Shown here: positions 49,007 through 60,800 of the stretch, in pieces
Layout: every line of letters starts with the position of its first letter
Numbering within the stretch: position 1 is the first letter of the stretch
NCBI GenBank assembly: GCA_026120185.1
Contig: JANUWF010001617.1
Span: forward strand, 1 to 64,000
Source of the DNA: Voacanga thouarsii
Taxonomy: Eukaryota > Streptophyta > Magnoliopsida > Gentianales > Apocynaceae
Direction: 5' to 3'
DNA: 64,000 nucleotides
Program-made: the position numbers and the translations under genes
The notes under the pieces: generated by a model
The model's input: only the letters and a program-made list of their open reading frames with translations
Told to the model about the DNA's origin: nothing
Databases searched by the model: none

Positions 49007-50475
49007 ATGATTATTATTCTACTTATTGGATACACAAGTGACATTGAAGATATATGCCTAATTGATAGTGGTACAACACACACCATATTGAAAGATAGAA
49101 ACTATTTCTCTTACCTGCAGATGGAAGAAACAAATGTTAATATTATAAGTGGTAGTGTAAAGTTGATTGAAGGCTCTGAAAGAAGTAATATTGTATTACC
49201 CGAAGGAACAAATGTTGTTATTCCTAAAACATTATTTTCTTCAAAATCTCAAAGAAATTTATTAAGTTTTAAATATATTCGCTAAAATGGATATCACATT
49301 GAAACAATAAAAGAAAGTGGTTTTGAGTATCTTTGTATTACTCAAATAATGTCAGGTAAGAAATCTTTATTAGAAAAGTTACTATCTCTTTCATCTAGCC
49401 TATATAGCACAAAAATCCATGCAATTGAAGTGCATCATTTAGTAAATCAAAAGTTTATTAATTCTGCTACATTTATCATTTGGTATGACTGTTTGGGTCA
49501 TCCAGGAACTATTATGATGCGAATGATAATTGAAAATACGTATGGTCATCATTTGAAATGTCAAAAGATTTTAACATTTGATAAATTTTCATGTGTTGCA
49601 TATTCTCAAAGGAAATTGATTATTAAACCACTTCCAACAAAAGTGGAGTTAGAGTCTCCAGTATTTCTAGAAAGAATTCATGGTGATATATGTGGACCAA
49701 TTAATCTACCATGTGGGCAATTCAAATATTTTATGATTTCAATTGATGCATCGACCCAATGGTCGCATGTCAATTTATTATTAACTCGCAACTTGGCGTT
49801 TGCGAGATTGCTTACCCAAATAATTCGCTTAAGAGCGCAATTTCCAGATTATCCTATCAAAAGAATCCATCTAGATAATATTGGAGAATATTCCTCCCAA
49901 GTCTTTGATGCTTATTGCATGTAGATTGGCATTACTATTGAACATCCAGTAGCTCATATTCATACTCAGAATGGTCTAGCTAAATCATTCATTAGACGGT
50001 TACAATTAATTGCTAGACCGTTATTAATGAGAATAAATCTCCTTACAACTGCTTGGGAACATGTTATTTTGCATACTGCAGCACTTGTGCGTATAAGGTC
50101 AACAAGTTACACAAATTTTCTCCCTTACAATTAGCTTTTGATTCCGAGCCAAATATTGCTCATTTGAGAATTTTTGGGTGTGTTGTGTATGTATTGATAG
50201 CGCCAAATCAATGTACCAAAATGGCTCCTCAAAGAAGGTTGGGGATATATGTTGGATATGTTTCTCCCTCTATAATCAGATACGTTGAACCATTGACAGG
50301 TGATGTATTCACAGCAAGATTTGCTGATTGTCATTTTGATGAAACTTTATTTTCTAAATTAGGGGGAGAACATAAATCACATAAAAAGGAGCTTGCTTGG
50401 ACAACATCATTGAATTTTTTAGATCCGCGTACAAGTACAAGTGAACTAGAAGTTCAAAATATCATTCATTTGTAA
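49007..50475 (+). pseudogene. Copia 2 protease and integrase region
   Basis: Protease 'LIDSGTTHTILK' lies near 49057. Then come a GAG-pre-integrase 'IWYDCLGHPGTIMMRM' and an integrase core 'RIHGDICGPINLPCG', 'HLDNIGEYSS', 'HTQNGLAKS'. A stop at 49924 and shifts near 50100 interrupt it. In the core, the Glu usually after 'DN.GE' is kept, but other substitutions are present. Confidence 0.8.
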
Positions 50476-50715
50476 AGACTTGCAAATCAACTGCCAGATT
50501 CTTTTGCTGACTCTACAAGGGTAACTAAATCGTATATTCCAAATATAAATGCTCCTATTCGGATAGAAGTTCCAGCAGGACAAAATACAATTTCTATAGT
50601 TACTGAATCAAAAACACGTCAAAAACGTGGACGACCCGTTGGTTGAAAAGATAAAAATCCTTGAAAGAAAATAAGATTAAATAATCAGAATGATCCAATT
50701 GAAGAATTAGGAAAA

Positions 50716-52571
50716 ATGGATCAAGTGAAAATTGATGAAAAGATCCAAATATCTGAAAATAGTGAAATGTCCATTAATTATATACCTTCTGGCAGAAGTT
50801 GGAATCGGATGGAAATAACTATTGATGATGTTTTTACATACAATATAGTACTTGAAGTGTTAAAAGATAATGGGGATTTTGAACTAATATCAGTTGAAGA
50901 ATGTCGTCATAGAAATGATTGGTCAAAATGGAAAGATGCGATTCAATCGGAGTTAAACTCACTTGCAAAGCGTGAGATTTTTTGACCTGTAGTATAAACA
51001 TCAGAAAGTGTAAAACCAATTGGTTATAAATGAGTATTTGTGCGAAAGTGAAATGAAAATAATGAAGTCATAAGATATAAAGTACGACTTGTGGTACAAG
51101 GTTTTTCGCAAAAATCTGATATTCATTACGATGAAACATATTCACTTGTGGTGGATGTAATTACACTCTGATACCTTATGAGTTTAGTAATACGTGAAAA
51201 TATTAACATGCGTCTAATGGATATTGTGATTGCTTATTTATATGGAAATATTGATAATGATATTTATATGAAAATCGTAGAAGGATTTAGTATTCCTGAA
51301 GCATATAATTCTAATCATCGTGGAAATGATTCCATTCAATTACAAAAGTCATTATATGGCTTAAAGCAATCTGGACGCATGTGGTATAATCATCTTAGTG
51401 AATATTTATTGAAATTAGGATATAAAAATGATCCACTATATCCATGTATTTTTATTAAGAAATCTGGATCTGGTTTTGTAATACTTGCGATATATGTTGA
51501 TGATATTAACCTTATTGGGATTCCAAAAGAACTCTAAAAGGCAAGAAATAGCCTAAAGCAAGAATTTGAAATCAAGGATTTTGGCAGAACCAAATTTTGT
51601 CTTGGTTTACAAATTGAGCATTTGGAAGATGGTATTTTTATTCATCGATCAACATATACAACAAAAATTTTTAAAAGATTTTATATGGACAAAGCACATT
51701 CATTAAGTTCTCCAATGGTCGTGAGGTCGTTAGATATAAATAAAGATCATTTTCGACCTCGAGAAGATAATGAAAAACTACTTGGTCCTGAAGTACCACA
51801 TTTTAGTGCAATTGGTGCATTGATGTACCTTACTAATAATACTAGACCTGATATAGCATTTCTGTGAATTTATTAGTAAGATTCAGTTCTTCCCCAACAC
51901 GACAATATTGAAATGGGATTAAACATATCCTAAGATATCTCCAAGGGATAATGGATCTTGGATTATTTTATTCAAATAGAACCAGTGCAATATTGATTGA
52001 ATATGCTGATGCTGATCATCTATCTAATCCACATAAAACACGTTCTTAAATTGGTTATTTATTTACATGTGGTGGTACTGCTATATCATGGCGCTTTACA
52101 AAACAATCTATAGCAGCTACTTCTTCTAATCATGTTGAAATTATAGCTATTCACGAGATAAGCCGAAAATGTGTGTGGTTAAAATCAATGATCCATTATA
52201 TTCGAGAAAATTGTGAATTACCTTTTGAAAAGGAAATTCCAATACATATTTATGAAGATAATGCAGCTTATATAACTCAATTAAGAGGTGAATATATTAA
52301 AGGAGATAGGACAAAATATATTTCACCAAAATTTTTCTTTACTCACGAACTCCAAAAGAGAGGTGAAATTGATGTGCAACAGATTCGATCATGTGATAAT
52401 CTGATAGATTTATTTACTAAGGCATTGCCGATTGTTTCATTTGAAAAATTAGTACATAAAATTGGAATGCGTCGGTTGAAAGATATAAAGTCAGATGTTA
52501 TTAAGAAGGGGGTATGTATACTGTATTCTTTTTTCCTAATTAAGATTTTTTTCTATTGGATTTTTTCTTAA
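50716..52571 (+). pseudogene. Copia 2 reverse transcriptase and RNase H region
   Basis: Reverse transcriptase pieces: 'WKDAIQSELNSLAKREIF', 'YDETYS', 'DIVIAYLYGNIDNDIYMKI', 'SLYGLKQSGRMWYNHLSEYL' and 'YVDDINLIG' (about 51497). RNase H follows: 'EYADADHLSNPHKT', 'KQSIAATSSNHVEIIAIHE' and 'YEDNAAYITQLRGEYIKGDR' (52250-52310). Stops at 50985, 51537 and 51867 make it non-functional. Confidence 0.8.
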
Positions 52572-52717
52572 TCAGGTTTTTAATGAGACAGTATTTCCTC
52601 TAGAACGAAAAATATACTCTTTTCCTTCCCTAGGTTTTTATCCTATAAGGTTTTTCCTATGAAGGTTTTTAACGAGGCATTTTTTGAAGTGGTTGAAAAT
52701 AAACATACAAGGAGGAG

Positions 52718-53000
52718 TGTTATGAAAATAATGGCTGTTCATTTTCTTGAAGATAGTGTGATTGTTTGTTTTCTAATGTTATTAAATTCATTTATTAACT
52801 TTTCAAATTTTGTACTCTTTCAAATTATATATTGAAACTTTTATAAATATGGGTAATATGTAAACAAACGAACTATTAATGAAATCGTATGCGATTCTCT
52901 CTTTTCTCTCATCTTTTAATATATTTACTTTACAGTTTTATATGTACTGATTTTATTTCGAATTATATTTACTGATTCTATTTTGAATCAAATTCACAAC
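52718..53000 (+). repeat. 3' LTR of Copia 2 (283 bp)
   Basis: Starts TGTTATGAAAATAATGG after the polypurine tract and ends TTCACAAC, apparently having lost the last A. It carries an extra repeated ATTTACTGATT segment absent from the 5' LTR. It ends about 260 bp before the PIG-H start codon. Confidence 0.85.
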
Positions 53001-53259
53001 CGTCTCACTGTAACAAAAATACTTAAAAAGTTTTTCCTAATTAAAAAAAATGGAAATTGTCAAGAAAGAATGTGAGGGAAAAAATAGAGAGAGAGAGAGC
53101 GCCCAAACGGAGCAACGAATCGCCCCGCAAATCTCAGAATCGTAAATTACACCGCAGGCGGACAGGACATTCGCTTCGTTTGCCTTCTACTGATCTCTGG
53201 TTATTGCAGGAGGTATTTCCATGGTGCCACACTTGTAGACCTTCTATTGTGAGTTGAAA

Positions 53260-56200
53260 ATGGATGAATCTTCATCGAATTCAGTTGCAAATGGACGATT
53301 TAGATATATACACGACAAAGACAAAGGCCCACCTGACGCCATAGACATCCATCACATTATTGTTCAAAGAAATAAAATAAAGGGATTAATTTTACGCTTC
53401 TCTGCTCTTCTTCTCCTGGCAAGCCCCAGCTTCATGTTTTTCCTGCAGGTACAAAGATGGAGTATTAGAACACTAATTTTTAGCTCTGAATTGGCTTTTC
53501 CATTTCTCTCTAATCTTTATTTTCATTCCAAGAAATATGGGTATGTGCAGCTACGTTAATGTAGCTAAATTTTACGCACTTAATACTTGTAATTCTGGAT
53601 TGTGCATATTTTTCTTTGCTATTTTAGCAAATTTAATGCCTTTAATACTTGTCATTCTGGGTTGTGCATATTTTTCTAAAAGGGTTATGAGTCTTGCCTT
53701 GATAAGCCTTTTTGCAAGTTAAGTGGACTTGGTTTGGTTTATTTAGTCTGTAAGCTGCATCCTCTACATTTCTTGAAATTTGAGTTATGTTGGTTAAAAA
53801 GAAAAAAAGTTAAATAATGTCAAGATTCATACTTGTTTATACATTTGTGCAATATCATTGTCAGAGAGAGTGTTAATAATTCTACATTTTCAACAATCAC
53901 TAATAAGGTCTGAAAGTGCAATAAGTTGACATCACATTAAAATGAAAAAACAAATTGGAAAGGTTGGTTGTGTTTATCTTATGGCTAAAAGTTTTCATGA
54001 TCTGTTGGTATTTGTTTTGCCCACGAATTCCCAGTTGTGGAATGCAGCCTTTGGTGATAGTTTCTGTTAGCTCAGTAAAAAGTTTGGTATACTTTTATCC
54101 ATTGCACCTGATGAGGGTATTTGTACCAATGCAGGGAAAATCTATCAGCGTTCTCCTTTGGAGTTTACTTTTACTTGCATCTGTGGTGGGATTATTATTA
54201 TGGAAGCTGGTTGAGAAAGGTAAGTAACTGCAAAGGGGATTTTGTGCTCTGGAAGGATAAAATTATGGTGCTCGTATAAGACATTTCTTTGGTTTTTCTA
54301 CACTAAAGGATATTGTAAATCTTGTTGGGCAAATATCTGTTATCATGTGCCTATCTAAGATATTTAATAATCTTTTTTTATTGTTCCTTGCATGAAGTGG
54401 ATTCTCGAGTGACCATGTTGGGAACTAGCAAATAATAGCTATAATTGACATTTCAGAAGTGGATTTTCTATTATTGCACTTCTTTTTTTCTTATGATGAA
54501 CTGAATGCTGTTATTTAGTTAGCCATTAGCATGCTAGAGATTTCACATTACAATGCCAGTTTCAGCCACTATTTACTTCAGAAGTCTGCAGAGTCTCGTC
54601 TGTTTGCCTTTGTTTATTTGGTTTGCAGTTTCAAGATGGGCAAAAGGGGCTAGATTTGGGTCATTGATTCAGCTGCCATGGCATAGAAGTTCTAATGAAG
54701 GAAAGCATTATGTAGCTTCAGACAATAGCAATATGCCATGTGTATCTGGGTAGCCTTACACTAGTAGTAGGAGGTTCTGCACATTCGTATGTCCTTGAGT
54801 CCAAGGTTCTTTTTGGAGTAATCTTGCTAATTGGGCTGTAGTCTGTGCATATAACTTAGGATTTTAACTATTGAAAGTGGAAATAGGAAAATGGGTATCC
54901 ACATTAAGCAGTAACATACATAGCACTTATATATAAAGATCATATCATTAACAGAAACTTGAGAAAAGTGCAAGGTTCTTGACTATCTTCAGGCAAGAGT
55001 TTTGCTTCATGACTCTTTTAAAATTTGTCAATTCTGCTGTATGTGACTGTTTTAACTTACATTTTCTTTTTCATCCCTATAAAAAGCCCCAGGGCAACAT
55101 CTTACATTGCGTGCAAAAGGAATTAGCATCCGTCTCTAAAGCAGTGTTCTGTTTGTTTGTGGCAGAGTCTGTTGTCATTCTGCCAGCATTTGGAGTTCAA
55201 CTTGAAACCCAGTATGGGAGGTACGTACTAGATCATGGCATGCCTGTGATATTTTCACTCTTACTGGCTATTGGAGAAGCACGTTCTCTGAGGAAAGAGT
55301 GGCCTCTAGAACTTCAATAACTGATCTTAATCTTTCCTAAGAGGTAAAAAAAAAAGGTAGACCAAATAGAAGGAAAATTACTTTTACATTAATTTCTCAC
55401 AAATATGTTCATTCACTGTATCAGTGGCATGGATTCAGCATGAGAAGAGAATGTTGACTAATTTGAAAACTGTGAGAAATGTGGTCAGTAAATGGAGTGG
55501 AGATCATGCTACTCCATTTGTAGTAATCCATGAGTAGGGCATAGAAATTTCTTGAAATTTATATTGACCAAAAGGAAAAGGAGTGAGCGGTAAGAGTTAG
55601 TTAAGAACTATGGAACCATGGTGCTGTGGTAAGAAGGGACTGCTTGGGAGCAATGCTGGAAATTTACTTATATTCTATGATTAGTGAATAAGTGGATTTT
55701 TCTCCTATTAAATTCCTGATCCGGAACCTTTGTCATATAGCACTCTTTTTCTGACAGTGGGAGAACCATTCGACGCTTTGTTCCCAATAGCAAGATTTTG
55801 AAAGCAGTAATAAATGAATGTGTAACCCCAGTTACTTGTTACTGGAGTCTGGTCCTTATTATACGTGGAGAAGAACAACTCATGCCCGTTTTTAAGGTAA
55901 GGCTTTTTCTCAAAATCAGCACCTTAAGTTAGTCTCTTAGTGGTTAACTTATTACAATAAACGAATCATGAAGACAACTTGCTAAGACGGTCCAGTTTCA
56001 CAAGCACCACTAAAAGTAATGTTCTTTTTTTGGGAAATCAGGGGTTGGTTGGGGAGAAGGGAGCTATTACTGATGGTGTTTACCATTGCTTTATTTATGC
56101 TAGTCTTAATGCTGCTACTCGGGAAGAAAATCAGAATTAGAATTATAACTGCTACTGCTCTGACATCAATCATTATTGTTTCACTCCCCTTCTTTTATCG

Positions 56201-56347
56201 ACCAAATTTCTTAATATCTTAATTTGCTTGTCCTAAATCCAGGAACTATGTCCGCCAGTTAGAATGCTACTACCTGTCTGGAAAGCTCTATGTGCTGCCA
56301 CTGATATAGAAGAGTCTACCACACATCTTAACAGTTCAATTGATTAA
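53260..56347 (+). CDS. PIGH: PIG-H, GPI-GlcNAc transferase subunit H
   Basis: Five exons: 53260-53448, 54135-54219, 55166-55220, 55758-55896 and 56243-56347. All GT-AG, phases agree, giving 190 aa. Residues 1-45 are hydrophilic (MDESSSNS). Two hydrophobic segments follow, 'LILRFSALLLLASPSFMFFL' and 'SISVLLWSLLLLASVVGLLL', forming the membrane hairpin of the family. The cytosolic PIG-H domain then reads 'ESVVILPAFGVQLETQYGSG' and RTIRRFVPNSKIL, 'NECVTPVTCYWSLVLIIRGE' and 'LMPVFKELCPPVRMLLPVWK'. PIG-H works with PIG-A on the ER cytosolic face in the first step of GPI-anchor synthesis, adding GlcNAc to phosphatidylinositol. The leader (53050-53259) includes a GA repeat and a possible 5' UTR acceptor. 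It appears intact and converges on MLH3, the two stops being about 430 bp apart. Confidence 0.93.
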
Positions 56348-56780
56348 GGTCGCACTGGAAAATGTTAGTCACATTTCTAACAATCGGATTCTTTTTTCAC
56401 TTCCCCTTTTTCATTCACACCTATATGAATGTATGTTTTCCAGTAAGTAGTTTGAAATGATTAACATTGATCCATGTATTTAAAGTTCAATGCAGGAGGG
56501 ATCGACTGTTTTTGTCTATTACTGCCTCCCCCGTTCCATGTTTCCAAGTTCTTCATTGATGTTATGCTTGTTCTATTAATCAGGTTTCTGAGGAAGAAAA
56601 CATTGTAAGTCGTGGAAATTAGAAAGGACCTTTCTATTCTTCCATTATCACCCTTTTTTTATTTTCCTTTTATTTGGTATGGAAAAATACACAATGTATC
56701 CGTCACTTTCACTAATTTTCTTAAACCATTACAAAGTTTCTACCCTTTACAAATGGGCATGCTGCCCAGGTAAAGTCGAA
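56348..56780. other. Convergent 3' intergenic region of PIG-H and MLH3
   Basis: The two genes end tail to tail and their 3' UTRs probably fill this 433-bp interval. No separate gene was seen. Confidence 0.6.
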
Positions 56781-57827
56781 CTAATCCATAGCTGCGCTTA
56801 GACGTTGTGCTGCACGGTTTGGACTAATTTCATGCCGATGAAGACCATGCCAGGATTCGTGCCTACCACTGCTGCATAATCCCAGCTTGTTGATCTGCTT
56901 ATGCAAGGCATCCAAGTTGACAAGGGGAACAGTAGTTGGACGCCCGTGAGCACACTGGAAAACAAAAATTCATGGATTCGTGAGGCAGTTACAGCAACCC
57001 CCTTTCTTCCACCTTTGTTTAATTCTCATTCTCATGTATAAGAGGTTAGAAACTCAAAACCATATCTATCCAGAGTTCGTTCACTACTCACTTGAAAACA
57101 CAATGAAGTCTGCTTCAGCTCTTCAACGATCAGTGAACATTCTGAAGGCAGCAATGTGTCTCCGAACATAATTGCACCTACAACACAAATTTAATTTAAC
57201 AAGGTCACTCTGAAAAGCGCGCCTCCCTTCCCCCACCCCAAAACACAGAGACAACAACAACTTCCCCTCTATGCCAAATATTTCATTAGAAAATGAAAAG
57301 CAATAGAAGTCAAAAGCTTAGCATCACTTAACCGTTGACATTGTGAGCATAAACTGGGAAACATGGAGTAAAAGTCAGAAATATGCAATGACCCAAGTAG
57401 ATATAGAACTTGAGCTGAAGAGATTGTACCCCTGCACGCCTTGTTGTTAAGAACTCGATGAACTGATGGTGGTATTGTTGACGACCCATCTGTATCTGCA
57501 AGCTACTCCCATGCAGAAGCTAGTTAGAATGAGAGATATAAGAGACTTAAAACAGTGTAAAGCACCTCTCTGGAAAAGAATGAAGTCCATCAAAGGAGTG
57601 AATCAGGAGTTAAAAGAATAATTGACTATCCCCAAAGACTGACTAATTACCTACCTGTTGTAGGAATTCTAGAAGATCCACATCAGTTAAATTAACACCC
57701 AATATACATGGCACCTGTAGATTCATCAAAAAGAATTTGAGGTTTGCATAATGTCAAAGCAAGCAAAAATAAAAATAAAAATAATAAATAAAAGGTTTAT
57801 TGCTGCCAATTATCACAAAACTATTAT

Positions 57828-57884
<57 letters not shown>

Positions 57885-60800
57885 TGGCATTGTTTCCAAC
57901 TGTCTACGATATCATCTAGCCTACCCAAGGAATTCAATCAGTAAACAAAATATGTGAAATTTAAGAAAGAAACCATGCCTATTCAACGATATAATTTCCT
58001 CAGTACAGGAAACCACACGGACATCAGAAAAGGAATACTTTAGGGAAAAACACATTCAAGGTTGATAATCAAGATAAATGTGTTTATTATTTTGGGCGAT
58101 AGTAGCAAGTACAAAAGATTGACAGGGTCACAGGGCTTTACCGCAAGAAGTTTAGCAACAGTTGGCTGCCTGTGCAAAGCACTCAAACTTCTGCAATAAA
58201 ATTTAAAAGAACAAAGAAAAGGCTGAGATGGAAGACCAAAATATCCATTTGCAGTGAGAAGCAATTTCAACATGCCATGATCATTCTATCGCAAGAACAA
58301 GGAATGTGTTTTGTAATGCAACAACTCAGATTAAACTCCTTGTGTGCACACACGCACGCCCGCCCGCACACACACCCACACACAGAGCTCGTCCTGAAGT
58401 TACCTTGTAAATGGTCTTGAACCCTGAGTATTAAGATTGCATATCCAGCCCCAATTTTGAATTTGATCAGAATAATTGTGCAGTAACTGATAACCAATCT
58501 CAGGGATAACCTGTGACATGATTTTTGGAAACAACAAAAATAACTTCTGAGGAGAAATCTAGAGCAATCAATAGAAGAACTAAACTTCCAATATGAAAAT
58601 GCACATACTAGTTCCTGTTCAGCTTCCAGGTAGGTAATCTGTTTCATTTCTCCAGATAGAACCTAAATTCATGTGATTAGTTAGCCACATTGCATATAGC
58701 ATCTAATGTATAGCAATAACAAACCCAGTTTACCTTGTGACGCAGTTCTTCCAATCGGATCCTCTCATCTGCAGCATGCTGTATAATATGATGACCAAAA
58801 TAGAAGTCAATACAACCAGAGGCTAAAAAGAAGCAAAAGAAAAACTCTATATGTGCCCAGAATTAACCAGGCACTCTATTTCACCTGAGAAGAGCACAGA
58901 CCAAGTGGTTAATCTTTGTGTAAGTTCCTATTTAGTTCCAATACTTGATAGAAGGTTCTGGTGTTCAAAAACACTAAATGTTCAAAACCTGTATGACCAT
59001 TGAAGACTCTCACCATTCCCCCGAAAATAAAAAGTTCAACTCTCACCGGCACCATACATAAGAACAATGCTCATTAAACTAGATATGATAATGGCATCAC
59101 AGTAAAGGAAGCAAGAAATACAAGTACATTGTATAGGGAAGGGCATGAAAAAAAATATTCAAACTCCAGCAAAGACAAACCTGATCGATTATGGCAAGTG
59201 TTCTGCCAGCTATGACCGGAATGAATTTCTTATCAACCTGTTGAAGAACTCGTGCATCCTTCAAGCTGTTCTTGTCAATGGAGCTTGGAACTAGTGATTC
59301 ACCAGCAAGGTGCAAGATTCCAGAAGAAATATCAAGTATAGAGTTCCGATCTTCAGTGTCAAGTGATCTGACTCCACACTATATGATAAAATATATTTTA
59401 CATCACTAATGAAAACAGAAACAGCTAAATATTTAAAACCAGATAAAAACTTGCGGTAACTGACCTCGGTTTCTAGACAACAGCTATGCCATTTCTTCCT
59501 AAAATCTAAAATATCATCAACCTCCCTTGATGCAAAATCTGTTTATAATCAATAAAGGATTAGATGAGAAGCAAATTACTGTATGATCAAGATCACTGGG
59601 AAATTTGCTTAAGTTCTGACTTTTTGGTTGGCTTCTTAAAGGAAGTTGATTATACAATGCAAAATGCAATTTTCAGCTCAGAGAATAGTGCAATTCAGTA
59701 TCTTCCTAAAAAAATGCCTCTTCACATGGTGAGCAAAAAAACAAACTTTGCTTTTTTAAGCACTGGGGATGAGAGAGTTTGCTACCTTCAACACAGTTAT
59801 TGATGACTTCTCCTTGCTCTTGTGGTTCTTTTTTCTGAATCTCTAAGGAGTCTGGTGTCCTCTTCACTTCCAATCTGAAAGAAGGATATTGAAACAAAGA
59901 TACCCAATTAGCTTTAATATTTGGGATCACTTTAATTACACCAAAGATCAAATATAAAGTATGAGTGAGTTCCATACACAGCAACAGGAAATGAATCATC
60001 CACAGAACTTGACATTGAAGAGAAGCAAGATGAATGGAATAGCTGTGTTGCATAGTCCATTTTGCTAGTTTCTGCACAATGTTTAGGATGCTTCAAGTTG
60101 CTAGTTTCTGCATGACAAAAAATCTCATAAATTAGTCGTTCTTTTTCTTTTTTTGATTCATACAGGTAGCTGAAGCACAATTGCATTAACAACAGCACCT
60201 GGTAGCGAAAAGTCATTATTGATGGTTGTGGCCCATTTCAATGAATCATTCAAAGCCAAATTTTTTTTCCTGTGTTTGTGAAATGGTGGAGCTGAATGGC
60301 TTCTTCTTGACCTCTTTTTCAGAGGATGTGCAGTTTCTTGATCTCTGTCCTGAATCCTTCCACGTTTTTTCCTATTGCATTGGGCAGACAATGAAGGGTG
60401 ATTGAAAGTATCTGAAGAATCTACAAGTTTATCTTCACAAGAAAGATGTAAATGCCTATAGTCTTCTTCATCAGCAAATATCTTGGAACAATTTGGAAAG
60501 GCAGAACCCTTAAACTTTTGCCTACTAAATTTCCCAGTCTCCCTCCAAGAATCAGCATTCAACTCGTGCTCCAAGGAAAAGTCCGCACAGCTTGATGTAG
60601 GACACCTCTCTTGGTCCCACCTATCCACTCCCATATCTATGGTAAAATTGCAATCTTCTTCTCCATCTGGAAAATGAGTATATCTAGTACCTTTACCATA
60701 TTTGGATCCACTTTTTAGATCATCTTCACCCATGACATTATCAATATATGGAATGTTGGTGTCAAACAAGGGACCAGACGCCAGTGGAATCCAATCAGTA

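Larger units (their letters stand above)
47404..53000 (+). mobile_element. Copia retrotransposon 2, both LTRs present, decayed
   Basis: Structure in order: 5' LTR, tRNA-type primer site just after it (CGTTATCAGTATGAG), gag, protease, integrase, reverse transcriptase, RNase H, polypurine tract (AAGGAGGAG, 52709-52717) and 3' LTR. It is about 5.6 kb, near the usual Copia length. Coding regions contain numerous stops and frameshifts, and the LTRs differ in sequence and length, so it is an old insertion. Pol is recognisably related to Copia 1 (shared IDSGTTHTILK, YVDDINLIG, DICGPI), but the LTR sequences differ. No convincing 5-bp target duplication was found. Confidence 0.9.

Noticed and set aside
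58267..58647. 126-codon minus frame across MLH3 exons
   Set aside because: It reads through introns and a CA-rich tract in a frame that differs from the conserved MLH3 frame.
59564..59803. Plus-strand frame opposite MLH3
   Set aside because: Shadow of intronic and exonic sequence on the other strand, no conserved motif.
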